DNA from: an uncultured cyanobacterium
GTDB lineage: Bacteria; Cyanobacteriota; Cyanobacteriia; PCC-6307; Cyanobiaceae
DNA: 42,717 nt
Direction of reading: 5' to 3'
Assembly: GCA_903935205.1 (NCBI GenBank)
Contig: CAIZQU010000060.1
Location: forward strand, 1 to 42,717
Positions 28,036 to 40,153 of the stretch are shown piece by piece; positions within the stretch are counted from its first letter, which is position 1; every line of letters begins with the position of its first letter. The translations under genes and the position numbers were made by a program. Below the pieces are notes generated by a model. That model was not told where the DNA came from. It worked only from the letters and a program-made list of their open reading frames with translations, and did not search any database.

Positions 28036-30897
28036 ATGCTCAAGCTGCTGCTGGGTGACCCCAATGCCCGCAAGCTGAAGCGTTACCAACCGCTCGTTTC
28101 CGATATCAACCTCCTTGAGGAGGACATCGCCCCACTCAGCGATGAGCAGTTGCGGGGCCTCACCGGTGAATTCCGCCAGAAAATCGCCAAGGCGCGCGAC
28201 GCTGGCGGCAGCCCCGAAGCGGTGTTGGCCCGGGAGCGCAAGCTGCTCGATGACCTGCTCCCCCAGGCTTTCGCCGTGGTGCGCGAGGCGGGTAAGCGCG
28301 TGCTTGGCATGCGCCACTTTGATGTGCAGCTGATCGGCGGCATGGTTCTGCACGAGGGCCAGATCGCCGAGATGAAGACCGGCGAAGGCAAGACCCTGGT
28401 GGCCACCCTGCCCGCCTATCTCAATGCCCTCAGCGGCCGCGGTGTGCACGTGGTGACCGTGAATGACTACCTGGCCCGCCGCGACGCCGAGTGGATGGGC
28501 CAGATCCATCGCTTTCTCGGCCTTAGCGTTGGCCTGATTCAGCAGGACATGCCGCCGGTTGAGCGCCAGCGCAATTATGGCTGTGACATCACTTATGCCA
28601 CCAACTCGGAGCTCGGCTTTGATTATCTGCGTGACAACATGGCAACCGACATTGCCGATGTTGTGCAGCGGGACTTTCACTATTGCATCATCGACGAAGT
28701 CGACTCCATTCTGATTGACGAGGCCCGCACGCCTCTGATCATCTCCGGCCAGGTGGAGCGCCCTCAGCAGAAGTACCGACAGGCTTCCCAGATCGCCGAA
28801 CGACTTTACCGCGCTGCCGAATTGGGTAAGGACGGCATTGATCCTGAAGGCGATTACGAGGTCGATGAGAAGCAGCGTAATGTCACCTTGACCGATGAAG
28901 GGTTTGCCAAGGCAGAGCAGTTGCTCGGTGTCTCCGATCTCTACAACCCGGCCGATCCCTGGGCGCACTTCATCAACAATGCCTTGAAGGCCAAGGAGTT
29001 GTTTGTCAAGGATGTCAACTACATCGTGCGTGGCACCGATGCGGTGATCGTCGATGAGTTCACTGGTCGGGTGATGCCTGGACGCCGCTGGAGCGATGGT
29101 CTTCATCAGGCGATCGAGGCCAAGGAGAACTTGCCCATCCAGCCCGAGACCCAGACCCTGGCCAGCATCACCTACCAGAACTTCTTCCTCCTTTACCCCC
29201 GCCTGGCCGGCATGACCGGCACCGCCAAAACCGAAGAGGTCGAATTCGAGAAAACCTACAAACTTGAGGTCACGGTGGTTCCGACCAACCGCAGCCGCTC
29301 CCGCGCCGACTGGACCGATCAGGTCTACAAGAGCGAAACGGCGAAGTGGCGGGCGGTCGCCGCTGAAACGGCCCGCATCCACAGCAGTGGCCGACCGGTG
29401 CTGGTTGGCACCACCAGCGTCGAAAAGTCGGAGCTGCTCTCCGCCCTGCTGGCGGAGCAGGAGGTTCCCCACAACCTGCTCAACGCCAAACCTGAAAATG
29501 TGGAGCGTGAGGCCGAGATCGTCGCCCAGGCCGGCCGCTCCGGCGCCGTGACGATCGCCACCAACATGGCTGGGCGCGGTACGGACATCATTCTCGGCGG
29601 CAACAGCGACTACATGGCCCGCCTGAAGTTGCGGGAAGTCTTGCTGCCCCGCCTCGTCCGGCCGGAGGAGGACCACCTGCCCCCTCTGCCACAGCGACGC
29701 CAGGGCAGCAGCGGCGGCGGCTTCCGCGACGGAGGGTCTGCCGATGCGTTCAAGCCACCCAGTGAAGCCAGGGCCATGGGCACCCTCTACCCCTGCCAGT
29801 TGCACTCCGATACGGAAGAGTCCCTGGTGGCCCTGGGACGGGACCTGGTGCAGGCCTGGGGTGATCGCAGCCTGACCGTACTCGACCTGGAGGATCGGAT
29901 CGCTCAGGCTGCGGAGAAAGCTCCGATTGAGGATCCCCTGCTGCTGCGTCTGCGCGTGTTGATCGGCCGGGTCAAGGCCGAATACGACGTGGTGGTCAAG
30001 CAGGAGGAAGAGCAGGTCCGCAGCAGCGGTGGCCTGCATGTGATCGGCACCGAGCGTCACGAATCACGGCGCGTCGATAACCAGCTGCGCGGCCGTGCTG
30101 GGCGCCAGGGAGATCCCGGAAGCACCCGTTTCTTCTTGTCACTTGAAGACAACTTGTTGCGGATCTTCGGCGGCGACCGCGTCGCTGGCTTGATGAATGC
30201 GTTCCGGGTTGAAGAGGATATGCCGATCGAATCTGGGATGCTCAATCGTTCACTTGAGGGCGCCCAGAAGAAGGTGGAAACCTACTATTACGACATCCGC
30301 AAGCAGGTGTTTGAGTATGATGAAGTGATGAACAATCAGCGTAAGGCCGTCTATGCTGAGCGTCGGCGCGTCCTCGAGGGCAGGGGGCTCAAGCAGCAGG
30401 TGATCGGTTATGGGGAGCGCACCATCGACGATATTGTTGAGGCCTATGTGAATCCAGATCTGCCCCCGGAGGAGTGGGACCTGAGCAATCTGGTCGCCAA
30501 GGTCAAAGAATTCATTTACCTGCTTGATGACCTCACTCCCGAACAGCTGCAGGGCCTGTCGATGGAAGAACTAAAGGCTTTTTTGCAGGAGCAGATGCGC
30601 AATGCTTACGATCTCAAGGAAAGTCAGGTGGAAGAGGCCCGGCCTGGGCTGATGCGCGAAGCAGAGCGTTTCTTTATCCTGCAGCAGATCGACACCCTTT
30701 GGCGTGAGCATCTTCAGGCCATGGATGCCCTGCGTGAATCGGTCGGTCTGCGTGGTTACGGCCAGAAGGATCCGTTGATCGAATATAAAAATGAGGGTTA
30801 CGATATGTTCCTGGAGATGATGACGCAGATGCGTCGCAATGTCATTTACTCGATGTTCATGTTCCAGCCTCAGGTGGCGCAGCAGGTCACCGTCTGA
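28036..30897 (+). CDS. secA: Preprotein translocase ATPase SecA
   Basis: SecA drives export of unfolded proteins through SecYEG; in cyanobacteria it serves plasma and thylakoid membranes. The 953-aa protein has [13 protein letters not shown] (Walker A, ~residue 112), [27 protein letters not shown] (~218), the preprotein-crosslinking region, and motifs [14 protein letters not shown], then [19 protein letters not shown] (~670). Between the last two lies an insert of about 135 residues (~525-660), a feature of cyanobacterial and chloroplast SecA. The C-terminus [12 protein letters not shown] lacks the zinc-binding tail of E. coli SecA. No Shine-Dalgarno sequence is evident before the ATG. Confidence 0.98.
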   Translation: MLKLLLGDPNARKLKRYQPLVSDINLLEEDIAPLSDEQLRGLTGEFRQKIAKARDAGGSPEAVLARERKLLDDLLPQAFAVVREAGKRVLGMRHFDVQLIGGMVLHEGQIAEMKTGEGKTLVATLPAYLNALSGRGVHVVTVNDYLARRDAEWMGQIHRFLGLSVGLIQQDMPPVERQRNYGCDITYATNSELGFDYLRDNMATDIADVVQRDFHYCIIDEVDSILIDEARTPLIISGQVERPQQKYRQASQIAERLYRAAELGKDGIDPEGDYEVDEKQRNVTLTDEGFAKAEQLLGVSDLYNPADPWAHFINNALKAKELFVKDVNYIVRGTDAVIVDEFTGRVMPGRRWSDGLHQAIEAKENLPIQPETQTLASITYQNFFLLYPRLAGMTGTAKTEEVEFEKTYKLEVTVVPTNRSRSRADWTDQVYKSETAKWRAVAAETARIHSSGRPVLVGTTSVEKSELLSALLAEQEVPHNLLNAKPENVEREAEIVAQAGRSGAVTIATNMAGRGTDIILGGNSDYMARLKLREVLLPRLVRPEEDHLPPLPQRRQGSSGGGFRDGGSADAFKPPSEARAMGTLYPCQLHSDTEESLVALGRDLVQAWGDRSLTVLDLEDRIAQAAEKAPIEDPLLLRLRVLIGRVKAEYDVVVKQEEEQVRSSGGLHVIGTERHESRRVDNQLRGRAGRQGDPGSTRFFLSLEDNLLRIFGGDRVAGLMNAFRVEEDMPIESGMLNRSLEGAQKKVETYYYDIRKQVFEYDEVMNNQRKAVYAERRRVLEGRGLKQQVIGYGERTIDDIVEAYVNPDLPPEEWDLSNLVAKVKEFIYLLDDLTPEQLQGLSMEELKAFLQEQMRNAYDLKESQVEEARPGLMREAERFFILQQIDTLWREHLQAMDALRESVGLRGYGQKDPLIEYKNEGYDMFLEMMTQMRRNVIYSMFMFQPQVAQQVTV

Positions 30898-30976
30898 TTC
30901 CTTTCAGGTCCGCCTCGGTTTGTGGCTGGCTGGAATTCACTCCGCCCGATCCGGGCCTCGCCGGTGATCGGCTGGC

Positions 30977-31726
30977 TCAGGGGGCAGGGTTCTGGGTCTC
31001 GCCCAGAAACTCCAAGATCTCCCGGTCCTTGAGGTTCTGCGCCCTGCCGCCGCATGCTTCCAGCAGGGGCCTTCCGGCGGCTACCTCCCGCAGGCAGGCC
31101 TGGGTTCGAGCCAGTTCGCTTTCCAGGGTGTCGATCCGCTCCATCAGGTTGCGGATCACCCGGGCTTCGGCATCGGGGAGGGCCGAGTGGGCCAGCGGAT
31201 CGATCTTCACCCCCGATTGATGGATCACCCGGCCCGGGATGCCCACGACCGTGCTGTCAGCCGCCACGTTGCGCAACAACACCGAGCCGGCGCCGATGCG
31301 GGTGTTGGCCCCCACGGTGATCGCCCCGAGCACCTTGGCTCCGGCCCCCACCACCACGTTGCTCTCCAGGGTGGGGTGGCGTTTGCCGTGAACCTTGCCG
31401 GTACCCCCCAGGGTCACCCCCTGGTAGAGCAGGCAGTTGTCGCCCACCACCGCTGTCTCGCCGATCACCACCCCCATGCCGTGGTCGATGAACACGCCGC
31501 GGCCGATGTGGGCGCCCGGGTGGATTTCAATCCCGGTCAGCCAGCGCCCCAGTTGGCTGATCAGCCGGGGCAGCAATGGCACCTCCAGCCGCCAGAGCCG
31601 ATGGCTGAGTCGGTGCAGGGCCAGGGCATGCAGCCCCGGGTAGCAGAGCAGGATCTCCAGGGAGCTGCGGGCCGCAGGATCCCGTTCCTTGATGTTCGCC
31701 AGGTCGGCGCGCAAGGCGTTCAGCAT
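30977..31726 (-). CDS. cysE: Serine O-acetyltransferase
   Basis: CysE acetylates serine from acetyl-CoA to make O-acetylserine for cysteine synthesis. The N-terminal helical part ([20 protein letters not shown], residues 2-21) is followed by the left-handed beta-helix of hexapeptide repeats: [43 protein letters not shown], and [28 protein letters not shown]. The catalytic region [10 protein letters not shown] and the KRHPTLE loop are conserved. The 249-aa length matches cyanobacterial and plant-like CysE. It is convergent with secA, with 79 bases between the stops and no obvious strong terminator. Confidence 0.96.
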   Translation of the reverse strand: MLNALRADLANIKERDPAARSSLEILLCYPGLHALALHRLSHRLWRLEVPLLPRLISQLGRWLTGIEIHPGAHIGRGVFIDHGMGVVIGETAVVGDNCLLYQGVTLGGTGKVHGKRHPTLESNVVVGAGAKVLGAITVGANTRIGAGSVLLRNVAADSTVVGIPGRVIHQSGVKIDPLAHSALPDAEARVIRNLMERIDTLESELARTQACLREVAAGRPLLEACGGRAQNLKDREILEFLGETQNPAP

Positions 31727-32104
31727 GGCAGGACCTCAACGGCTGGGAACGGCCCTGGCGCGGGCCTGTGACGCCCCCGGTCCGCACCATCGCGATCCCT
31801 GGCTGTCGCCGCTGCAGGATCGGCGCTGACGTTGGTGCCGGCGAGCGGTGGCATCGGTGTTGCCACCATCAGCGGTGCCGAGACTCCATCGCTCCCGATG
31901 GGCATCGGCCCGCCCGTCCCGCCCCCAGGGAGGCCGGCGGCTCCAACCCTGCGGCGGCCTGGCTTGATCACGACGGCAAAGGGGCTGGGGGGTGGGACAT
32001 CCTGTGGCTCACGGCTTGGCACGTGGGGGGATCCGCTGGCGGACCTGGGCTGGCCGGCCTCCGGGGACCTGGGGGCCATGGGGCAAGGGTCAGCCCCGGC
32101 CCCT
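31727..32104. other. Gap between gntR-type gene and cysE
   Basis: No gene is supported; open frames are low-complexity. The left side is upstream of cysE and should hold its promoter, which I cannot pinpoint. Next to the regulator's stop, GGGGC and GCCCC around 32090 can form a short stem that might end its transcript. Confidence 0.4.
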
Positions 32105-33094
32105 TCAGGCAGCCAGCAGGCCGATCTCCTTGCGGAGCTGGTCGATCGTGGCGGCACCCAGGTAGCTCTGGGCGCAGTGCACCACCGGCAGCCGCATCAG
32201 CTGGGCCCTGTTCTGGCGCAGGGTCTGCTCCACCAGCGGCAGGCTGGGGCGGTCGCAGAGCACATGGCTGGCGGCCCGCAGCAGGGCCAGCAGACGGCTG
32301 CCGGTGTCGGGATTGGCGGTCATCACCAGCAGCTCATTGCCGCGCATCGAGTGCAGGATCACCTCCGCCGCCCGCAGGATGCCCGGGCTGATGCTCACCA
32401 GGCCGACGCAGCTGCCGGGCCGCAGCTCCTTGAGCAGGTCGAGCTCGTGGCGGAAATCATTGAGATCCACCGGCACGGCCCGCACGCCATGGCGCTGGGC
32501 GATCTCCTCGACCCCCTGCAGGAAGTAGCGGCTGGTGACCACCGTGCCCTGGCTGGAACTCTCCAGCACCGATTCGAGCTCCTCCATCGGCACCACCTCC
32601 ACCGGCACCTCCAGGGTCGGGGCGAGCTCCTCGGCGATCAGATGGGAGGCGCCGATGTCCTCCCGGGGGGTGCTCACCAGCACCCGGGCGCCGCAGCGCA
32701 GCCGCCAATCGATCTCACGGGTGATCAGCTCGCGGGCCTGCTGCAGGGTGCAGCCGGCGTTGAGCAGGCCATCGACGCTCTGGCGCACCTCCCGATCGAT
32801 GTCGGGCAGGGCCTTGTGGCGCAAGCCGGCCGGGGGCTTGATCTCCCGGGGCTTCTGCTGGTCGCGCACATAGATGCCCGATCCGGCCATCGCCTCCACC
32901 ACCCCGTCGGTCTCGAGTTGGCGGTAGACCTTGCTGATCGTGTTGCGGTGCAGGCCGGTCTGCATCGCCAGTTGGCGGGTGCTTGGCAGGCGGTGCCCCG
33001 GCGGGTAGTGGCGGGCGGCGATGGCGAAGCAGATCTGATTGTAGAGCTGCGTCGAGGCCGGAATGTCGCTCTCCTGCTGGATGTGGAATCGCAC
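32105..33094 (-). CDS. GntR family transcriptional regulator
   Basis: DNA-binding regulator of 329 aa. Residues ~10-75 form a GntR winged helix: PASTQLYNQICFAIAARHY, PGHRLPSTRQLAMQTGLHRN, TISKVYRQLETDGVVEAMAG, and GSGIYVRD. The C-terminal ~220 residues are not an FCR, UTRA or aminotransferase-like domain that I can name; they contain VLVSTPREDIGASHLIAEEL and VGLVSISPGILRAAEVI, suggesting an alpha/beta ligand-binding fold. I prefer the GTG start at 33094 because it gives a tidy N-terminus (RFHIQQESDIP) and lies just downstream of a good promoter candidate that would be inside the gene if the ATG at 33175 were used. Ligand and targets are unknown. Confidence 0.88.
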   Translation of the reverse strand: MRFHIQQESDIPASTQLYNQICFAIAARHYPPGHRLPSTRQLAMQTGLHRNTISKVYRQLETDGVVEAMAGSGIYVRDQQKPREIKPPAGLRHKALPDIDREVRQSVDGLLNAGCTLQQARELITREIDWRLRCGARVLVSTPREDIGASHLIAEELAPTLEVPVEVVPMEELESVLESSSQGTVVTSRYFLQGVEEIAQRHGVRAVPVDLNDFRHELDLLKELRPGSCVGLVSISPGILRAAEVILHSMRGNELLVMTANPDTGSRLLALLRAASHVLCDRPSLPLVEQTLRQNRAQLMRLPVVHCAQSYLGAATIDQLRKEIGLLAA

Positions 33095-33541
33095 GCCGGG
33101 TTGGGCCGGATGAACTGCCGGCCACCCTACGGAGCTTTCGGCCTGGTGACAATTCCTCTGTTGGCATAACTCCATGTGCCGGCCTGTGCCAGCCGTCCCA
33201 GCTCCGGCCGGCTCCCTGGCCGGGGCGGTGGACTCTCGCGGCTCTGACCTTGTGGACGCTGGTCCCGCCGGTTGTCGGATCGGCCGGGCTGGCCGCCCTG
33301 TCACGGCCCGCTGACGGCCCCCTGGCCAGGGCTCTGCGGCGCCTTGGCCCGGTTCCCTCCGCCGATTCAGCGCCGATCCAACGCCCCGTTCCGCACCTCC
33401 CGGGGGCCCGGTGGCCCGATCCCGCGCCGCGGTGCCCCGTCGCCCCGGCCGCTGCCCTGGGGACGGGCCAGGCTTCGGCCATCGCCCCTGCCGCCGCTGC
33501 GCCTCCGGCCCTGGCCGGTGCCAGCCGTTGCCCTGCCCACA
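33095..33541. other. Divergent gap between gntR-type gene and hydrolase gene
   Basis: A promoter candidate for the regulator lies at 33124-33152. The remainder (33176-33541) is extremely GC-rich without a credible gene or clear repeat. Divergent placement means the regulator could control the hydrolase from here, but no operator-like inverted repeat is evident. Confidence 0.4.
33124..33152 (-). promoter_or_regulatory. Promoter candidate for the GntR regulator
   Basis: On the minus strand TTGTCA (33152-33147) and TAGGGT (33129-33124) are 17 bases apart. The start of transcription would be near 33117, giving a leader of about 23 bases to GTG 33094. The -35 is strong and the -10 weak. Confidence 0.45.
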
Positions 33542-34375
33542 ATGGTGGCGTACCACTCCCGGCCAGCCATGGTGGACCCGCGCCCCGATCTTCCGGCTCC
33601 GCGGCGACCCGTGCGGACCGCCTGGGTCTCCGTGGCGGTACCCACAGCCGGCGACCCCGAAGGGGCCATGGCCTGCTGGTGGGCCATCCCGGCCGATCGG
33701 CGGGCCCGCGGGGCCGTGCTGGTGCTGCCGGAGGTGTTCGGCGTGAATCCCTGGGTGCGGAGTGTGGCCGATCGGCTGGCGGGGGAGGGCTATGCCGCCC
33801 TGGCGATCAACCCCTTCTGGCGCACCGCTCCCGCCCTCGATCTGGGCTATGACGCCGCCGGCCTGGCCGCCGGCCGCGAGCATCGCGATCGGGTGACCGC
33901 TGAGCAGCTGTTGGCCGACGCGGCGGCGGCCGTGGAGTGGTTGCGGCAGCACTGGGGCGAGGGTCCCCTGGGCTGTGTCGGCTTCTGCTTTGGCGGCCAT
34001 CTGGCCCTGATCGCCGCCACCCTGCCCGCCATCGCCGCCAGCTGCGACTTTTACGGCGCCCGGGTTTCCAGTTTCCGGCCCGGCGGCGGTCCCCCCAGTC
34101 TGGAGCTGGTGCCCCGCATCCCCGGTCGTCTGTGGTGCTTCTGCGGCGATGCCGATCCGCTGATGCCCCCGGAGGAGCTTGCGGCCATCGATGGGGCCCT
34201 CAGCGCGGCCAACGGCGGAATCCCGGCCAGGGATCCGGCGGCTCGCCATCGCCTGATCATCGCGGCCGGGGCCGGCCATGGTTTCCTGTGCGAGGCCAGG
34301 CCCGACTACAACCCGAGCGCCGCACGCCAGGGCTGGGCGGCGATGCTCGAGCTGTTCGCCTCCAGCCTCAGCTGA
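33542..34375 (+). CDS. Dienelactone hydrolase family protein
   Basis: An alpha/beta hydrolase of about 277 aa. The core shows GAVLVLPEVFGVNPWVRSVADRLA (oxyanion-side strand and loop), INPFWRTAP, and GPLGCVGFCFGGHLALIAA with the Cys nucleophile in GFCFGG. WCFCGDADPLMPPEEL carries the catalytic Asp and GAGHGFL the catalytic His. Thus a complete Cys-Asp-His triad of the dienelactone hydrolase type is present, though most genomic relatives act on unknown esters. ATG 33542 (MVAYHSRP) or 33569 (MVDPRPDL) could be the start. It is convergent with infC, with only 21 bases between the stops. Confidence 0.9.
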   Translation: MVAYHSRPAMVDPRPDLPAPRRPVRTAWVSVAVPTAGDPEGAMACWWAIPADRRARGAVLVLPEVFGVNPWVRSVADRLAGEGYAALAINPFWRTAPALDLGYDAAGLAAGREHRDRVTAEQLLADAAAAVEWLRQHWGEGPLGCVGFCFGGHLALIAATLPAIAASCDFYGARVSSFRPGGGPPSLELVPRIPGRLWCFCGDADPLMPPEELAAIDGALSAANGGIPARDPAARHRLIIAAGAGHGFLCEARPDYNPSAARQGWAAMLELFASSLS

Positions 34376-34396
34376 TCCCGCTGGGGAGATCCCGTC

Positions 34397-35044
34397 TCAG
34401 GATGGTTTGGTGGCGGGGGCTGGCGCCGCGGTGCCGCCGGTGGCTGAGCCCCCATTGGAGGCGCTGGCGGGGCGTGGCGATGGCGATTTGCCGATCACCT
34501 GCTTGCGCGGTGACAGGAACATGATCATGTTGCGGCCCTCCCGCTTGGGGGGCTGCTGGATCTCGGCGTTCTCCTCGAGGTCCTTGGCCATGCGGAAGAG
34601 GAGTTGCTCGGCCAGGGCCGTGTGCTGGATCTCGCGGCCGCGAAAGATCACCGTGCACTTGACCTTGTCGCCGGCCTTCAGGAAGCGGACCGCCTGGCCG
34701 ATCCGCACCTGGTAGTCGTGGGAGTCGATCTTGTAACGCATCTTCACCTCCTTGACCTCGGTCTGGTGTGATTTCTTCTTGGCCTCCTTGGCCTTCTTCT
34801 CCTGCTCAAACTTGTATTTGCCGTAATCCATCACCCGGCATACGGGCGGGTCGGCCTTCTCGCTCACCAGAACCAGGTCGAGCTCCCGCTCCCGCGCCAC
34901 CTCCAGCGCCTGTTCTCGACTGATCACTCCCAACTGGCTGCCATCGGCATCCACCACCCGCAGATTGGGGTAGCTGATGCGCTCGTTGATGTTGGGGAGC
35001 TCCCGCACGGGAGCGCGGCGATCAAAACGCGGACGGGGGGGCAT
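34397..35044 (-). CDS. infC: Translation initiation factor IF-3
   Basis: IF-3 binds the 30S subunit, prevents early 50S joining and checks the start codon-anticodon pair. The N-terminal domain has [20 protein letters not shown] and [20 protein letters not shown] (about residues 60-80). A basic linker ([12 protein letters not shown]) and the C-terminal domain ([47 protein letters not shown]) follow. A ~30-residue Pro/Ala/Ser tail is extra compared with E. coli. The start is an ordinary ATG, unlike the AUU of enterobacteria. It lies 20 bases downstream of miaA, so the two are probably one operon. Confidence 0.97.
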   Translation of the reverse strand: MPPRPRFDRRAPVRELPNINERISYPNLRVVDADGSQLGVISREQALEVARERELDLVLVSEKADPPVCRVMDYGKYKFEQEKKAKEAKKKSHQTEVKEVKMRYKIDSHDYQVRIGQAVRFLKAGDKVKCTVIFRGREIQHTALAEQLLFRMAKDLEENAEIQQPPKREGRNMIMFLSPRKQVIGKSPSPRPASASNGGSATGGTAAPAPATKPS

Positions 35045-35064
35045 TCAAGAGGGCTGCTGAACGC

Positions 35065-36060
35065 TCACCCTAGATCTTGCTGGGCCTGGTGGGCCAGGCC
35101 CAGGGCCTGCCGCAGCAGATCTCCCTCCCCAGCCTTGCCATCGCCCCCCCCCAGCCAGATCGGCGCGTGGCGCCGCCGGAACCAGGTGCGCTGACGCTTG
35201 GCGTACTGGCGGGTGCGGCGTTCGGTCAGGGCGATCGCCTCTTCGCGGCTCAGGAGGCCGGCCAGCAGCCGGCGGGCCTCGCCGTAACCGATCGTTTCAA
35301 GCAGGGCACAGCCGGGCCCGAAGCGCTCCAGCAGCGCCTCCGTCTCCTCCACCAGCCCGCCGTCATACAGACCGCGGGTCCGCAGCCGGATCCGCTCGCT
35401 CAGATCCGCCGGATTCAGCCCCAGCTCGAGCACGCTCCAGGCCGGTGGTCGGCAGCCCTGCTGGCCGGATATCGGACGTCCGGTGGCGTAGAGCACCTCC
35501 AGGGCCCGCTGGGTGCGCACCGCATCGGCCGGGGCGATGCGTGCCGCCGCCGCTGGATCCGTCAGCTGGAGCAGGCTGTGGCAGTGGGCCTGGCCCAGGG
35601 CCGCGAACTGGGCCCGCAGAACGGGCTGGGGCGCCACGGCCGGGGGGGCCAGCCCCGCCAGCAGGGCCTGCAGATAGAGGCCGCTGCCCCCCACCAGCAG
35701 GGCCACCCCCCGGCGCCGGTGTTCCGCGGCGATGGCGACCTCGGCCTGGGCGGTGAACTCCTGCAGGGTGATCGGCTGGTCGGGATCGCGCAGGTCGAGC
35801 AGCTCGTGGCGCACCCGCTGCCGTTGGGCAGCGCTGGGTTTGGCGGTGCCCACCTCCATGCCGCGGTAGAGCTGGCGCGAATCCACCGAGATCACCGCCA
35901 GGTCGAGGGATTCGGCCAGGGCGATCGCCAGATCGGTCTTGCCGCTGGCCGTGGGGCCCATCAGGGCGATGGTCAGGGGCTGCTGCCCGCCCGGCGGCCC
36001 TGCGACCGCCGCAGCGGGCAGCGGCCCCGGCGGCCGTTCTGGGGAGAGGGGGGCGCTCAC
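35065..36060 (-). CDS. miaA: tRNA dimethylallyltransferase
   Basis: MiaA attaches a dimethylallyl group to N6 of A37 in tRNAs reading UNN codons. The P-loop is [12 protein letters not shown] (about residues 34-45), followed by [21 protein letters not shown] (target-base binding and catalytic Asp), [33 protein letters not shown], and [12 protein letters not shown] near the C-terminus. I chose GTG 36060 ([10 protein letters not shown]), giving 331 aa. Upstream in-frame sequence to 36207 lacks homology and runs into the gyrB promoter region, and a start closer to the P-loop (ATG of MGPTASGK) would be too short. The gene is divergent from gyrB (218 bases) and upstream of infC. Confidence 0.93.
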   Translation of the reverse strand: MSAPLSPERPPGPLPAAAVAGPPGGQQPLTIALMGPTASGKTDLAIALAESLDLAVISVDSRQLYRGMEVGTAKPSAAQRQRVRHELLDLRDPDQPITLQEFTAQAEVAIAAEHRRRGVALLVGGSGLYLQALLAGLAPPAVAPQPVLRAQFAALGQAHCHSLLQLTDPAAAARIAPADAVRTQRALEVLYATGRPISGQQGCRPPAWSVLELGLNPADLSERIRLRTRGLYDGGLVEETEALLERFGPGCALLETIGYGEARRLLAGLLSREEAIALTERRTRQYAKRQRTWFRRRHAPIWLGGGDGKAGEGDLLRQALGLAHQAQQDLG

Positions 36061-36167
36061 GGATTCCAGGGGCTGCTGGTGGCCTTTTCCTGCCTGATTC
36101 AACCCCCCGGTCGAAAGCCCTCGGAGTGGCCCTTCCGTGGCGCCTGGAGCCGCTGGTGCTAAGCTGA

Positions 36168-38239
<2,072 letters not shown>

Positions 38240-38240
<1 letters not shown>

Positions 38241-38605
38241 TGTCCCCTCTCCCCTCCCCCCAGGCGCCAGCGCCGCCGGCGGGATGGCGCTGGGCCGCCC
38301 TGCTCGGTTTTGCCCTGGTCGGGCCGATCAGCCTGCCGGCCGGGGGAGCGGATCGCCGCCAGCCCGAGCTGCGCCGCCGCCTTGGCGGTGAGCCCCTGCT
38401 GGCCGAGAGCCGGGCCGTTCTCAAGACGTCCCCCAGCTGCCGGGCGCCGGCCCTGGCCAGCGTGATGGGCGATGAGCCCCTGCGCATCCTCCGCGGTTGG
38501 CAGGGGCGGCGCGGCGAGCGCTGGATCCTCGTGGAGGCCGGATCAGTGGCCGCTCCGGCCGAGCGCCGCCGCCGCGGTTGGATGCTGCTGGAGTCGACCG
38601 GCTGA
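38240..38605 (+). CDS. Small secreted protein, possibly SH3-like
   Basis: A 121-aa protein of unknown function. The first ~38 residues look like a signal peptide (basic residue, then WAALLGFALVGPISLPAGG). The rest contains a short beta-rich segment: SRAVLKTSPSCRAPALASVMGDEPLRILRGW, then GERWILVEAG and RRGWMLLESTG. That spacing resembles bacterial SH3 domains (a LRILRGW..G..W..V pattern ending in a GW-type strand). It starts at the TGATG overlap with gyrB and lies 23 bases before the first crcB gene. Function cannot be given. Confidence 0.7.
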
Positions 38606-38628
38606 GCGCCCGCCACCTCCCCTGCAAC

Positions 38629-39030
38629 ATGGAGCCAGCCGGTAACGCTTCCATGGGCGTCCCATCGCTGCAAAATGCGGCCCTGGTGGCCCTTGGCGCC
38701 GTGCCGGGAGCCTGGTTGCGCTATCGCCTGGTCGATCGCCTGGCCCCGCTGTTGCCCCGCCGACACTGGGGCACCTTTGCGGTCAACGTCGCGGCCTGCT
38801 TCTGCCTCGGGCTGGTCACGGCCCTGATCGGTCGTCGCGGGGGCGATCAGCGCCTCAGCCTGTTGCTGGCGACCGGGTTTCTCGGCAGCCTCAGCACCTT
38901 CTCCAGCTTCAGCGTCGAGGTGCTGCAGGCCTGGTTGGCAGGGGAGCGCCGAGAAGCCCTGACCCTGGTGACCGGTTCGCTGGCGGTGGGGCTGCTGGCC
39001 CTGACAATCGGCCTGGAGATCGGACGATGA
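38629..39030 (+). CDS. crcB: Fluoride ion transporter CrcB, first copy
   Basis: CrcB/Fluc proteins are small dimeric fluoride channels that protect enzymes such as enolase from F-. The 133-aa protein has four hydrophobic segments and the family signatures GAVPGAWLRYRL, FAVNVAACFCLGLV (pore Asn) and LATGFLGSLSTFSSFSVEVL (the GxxGxxTTFSxF-like sodium-site and F-box region). ATG 38629 gives a short N-terminus; ATG 38653 is an alternative. It overlaps the second crcB by four bases (ATGA), which fits two different subunits made together as a heterodimer. Confidence 0.93.
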   Translation: MEPAGNASMGVPSLQNAALVALGAVPGAWLRYRLVDRLAPLLPRRHWGTFAVNVAACFCLGLVTALIGRRGGDQRLSLLLATGFLGSLSTFSSFSVEVLQAWLAGERREALTLVTGSLAVGLLALTIGLEIGR

Positions 39031-39437
39031 GCCCGGTGCCTCAGCCCCGCGCCGCGGTGATGCCGCGGCAGTTGCTGCTGGTGGCTGCAGGGGCCGTGCC
39101 CGGCGCCTGGCTGCGCTGGCAGGGCGGTCTGTGGTTGGGGCCCTGGCTTGGGGGCAGCGCCGGCGCTGACCTGGTGGTCAACCTGCTGGGTTCCCTCCTG
39201 CTCGGCTCCCTGGTGGGCGCGCTGCCACGGCGCAGCGCTCTGCTGCTGTTCGGCGGCATCGGCTTTTGCGGCAGCCTCACCACGTTCAGCAGCTGGATGC
39301 TGGCGGTGGCGGAGCGGCTCGGCTCGCCCCGGCCCCTGGATGGGCTGGCGCTGTTGCTGGCCAGCCTCGTCCTCGGGCTGCTGGCCGCCGCTCTGGGGCT
39401 CCGCTGGGGCCGGAGCTGGCGCCTGCAGCGGCCCTGA
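39027..39437 (+). CDS. crcB: Fluoride ion transporter CrcB, second copy
   Basis: Second Fluc subunit, 136 aa, with GAVPGAWLRWQGG, LVVNLLGSLLLGSLVG (pore Asn) and GGIGFCGSLTTFSSWMLAVAE. It differs enough from the first copy to be a separate paralogue and is coupled to it by an ATGA overlap. Paired crcB genes are known to form heteromeric channels in some bacteria, with the two subunits inserted in opposite orientations. The N-terminus up to residue 12 (MSPVPQPRAAVM) may be longer than the true one: M12 is an alternative start. Last gene of the likely gyrB operon. Confidence 0.93.
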   Translation: MSPVPQPRAAVMPRQLLLVAAGAVPGAWLRWQGGLWLGPWLGGSAGADLVVNLLGSLLLGSLVGALPRRSALLLFGGIGFCGSLTTFSSWMLAVAERLGSPRPLDGLALLLASLVLGLLAAALGLRWGRSWRLQRP

Positions 39438-39469
39438 ACCGGGGCTTCCGGGCTGGTCAGCCCCCGGTT
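39437..39469. terminator. Hairpin between convergent crcB and glutathione peroxidase genes
   Basis: AACCGGGGCT (39437-39446) pairs with AGCCCCCGGTT (39459-39469) with one bulged base. The stem sits in the 50-base gap between two convergent genes and is a fair two-way terminator, although T-tracts are missing. Confidence 0.5.
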
Positions 39470-39487
39470 CAGGGATGGACAGCCGGT

Positions 39488-39961
39488 TCAGCTGGCCAGG
39501 GCTGCTTCGATGGCGCCGCTGAGTTCGGTGGAGTCGGGCTCCACCCGGCTGCCGAAGCGGGCCAGCACGGTCCCATCGCGGCCCACCAGAAACTTCTCAA
39601 AGTTCCAGGCCACCGGACCGGCCGGTTCGGTGCTGATCAGCGTGTCGAAGGGGGCCGCTGCAATCGCCACCTTGGCGAACAGCGGAAAATCCACCCCGTA
39701 GGTGGTGGAGCAGAACTGCTGGATCTCCTCCAGGCTGCCGGGCTCCTGGGCACCGAAGTCGTTGCAGGGAAAGGCGAGCACGGTGAAGCCGCTGGGGCCG
39801 TAGGTCTGCTGCAGCTTCTGCAGGCCGGCGTACTGGCGGGTGAAGCCGCAGCGGCTGGCCACGTTCACGATCAGCAGCACCTGGCCGCTCCAGTCGCCCA
39901 GGGAGCGCTCCTCGCCGCTGGCGGTGCGCACCTTCACGCTGCTGAGGTTGGGATTGGCCAT
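39488..39961 (-). CDS. Glutathione peroxidase family protein (Cys type)
   Basis: A 157-aa thiol peroxidase of the glutathione peroxidase fold. The peroxidatic site NVASRCGFTRQYAGLQ (Cys at about residue 37) has cysteine rather than selenocysteine. LAFPCNDFGAQEPG supplies the conserved Gln and a second Cys, and VAWNFEKFLVGRDG supplies the Trp-Asn of the catalytic tetrad. In cyanobacteria such enzymes typically use thioredoxin or NADPH rather than glutathione to remove lipid hydroperoxides; which applies here is not visible. ATG 39961 gives the typical N-terminus. Divergent from mgtE (192 bases). Confidence 0.93.
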   Translation of the reverse strand: MANPNLSSVKVRTASGEERSLGDWSGQVLLIVNVASRCGFTRQYAGLQKLQQTYGPSGFTVLAFPCNDFGAQEPGSLEEIQQFCSTTYGVDFPLFAKVAIAAAPFDTLISTEPAGPVAWNFEKFLVGRDGTVLARFGSRVEPDSTELSGAIEAALAS

Positions 39962-40153
39962 CGGGAATCGCCGGGAAAACCTGGCGCTCAGGATTGCACG
40001 GGTCAGGTCCCGCCACCGGCCCACGCAGCGCAGGTCACAGGCGAAGGTTGTCCCGAGTATGCTGCGGCGCCATCGTCCATGCGGGCCTGGTCCGCCGGCA
40101 CCGAGCCCGATCGGACGCACCCATACACTCGCTGGGAGCGCGGCGCGGAATCC

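Noticed and set aside
27979-30060. Long minus-strand open frame of 693 codons opposite secA
   Set aside because: Antisense shadow of secA with no family motifs; the sense frame has all SecA signatures.
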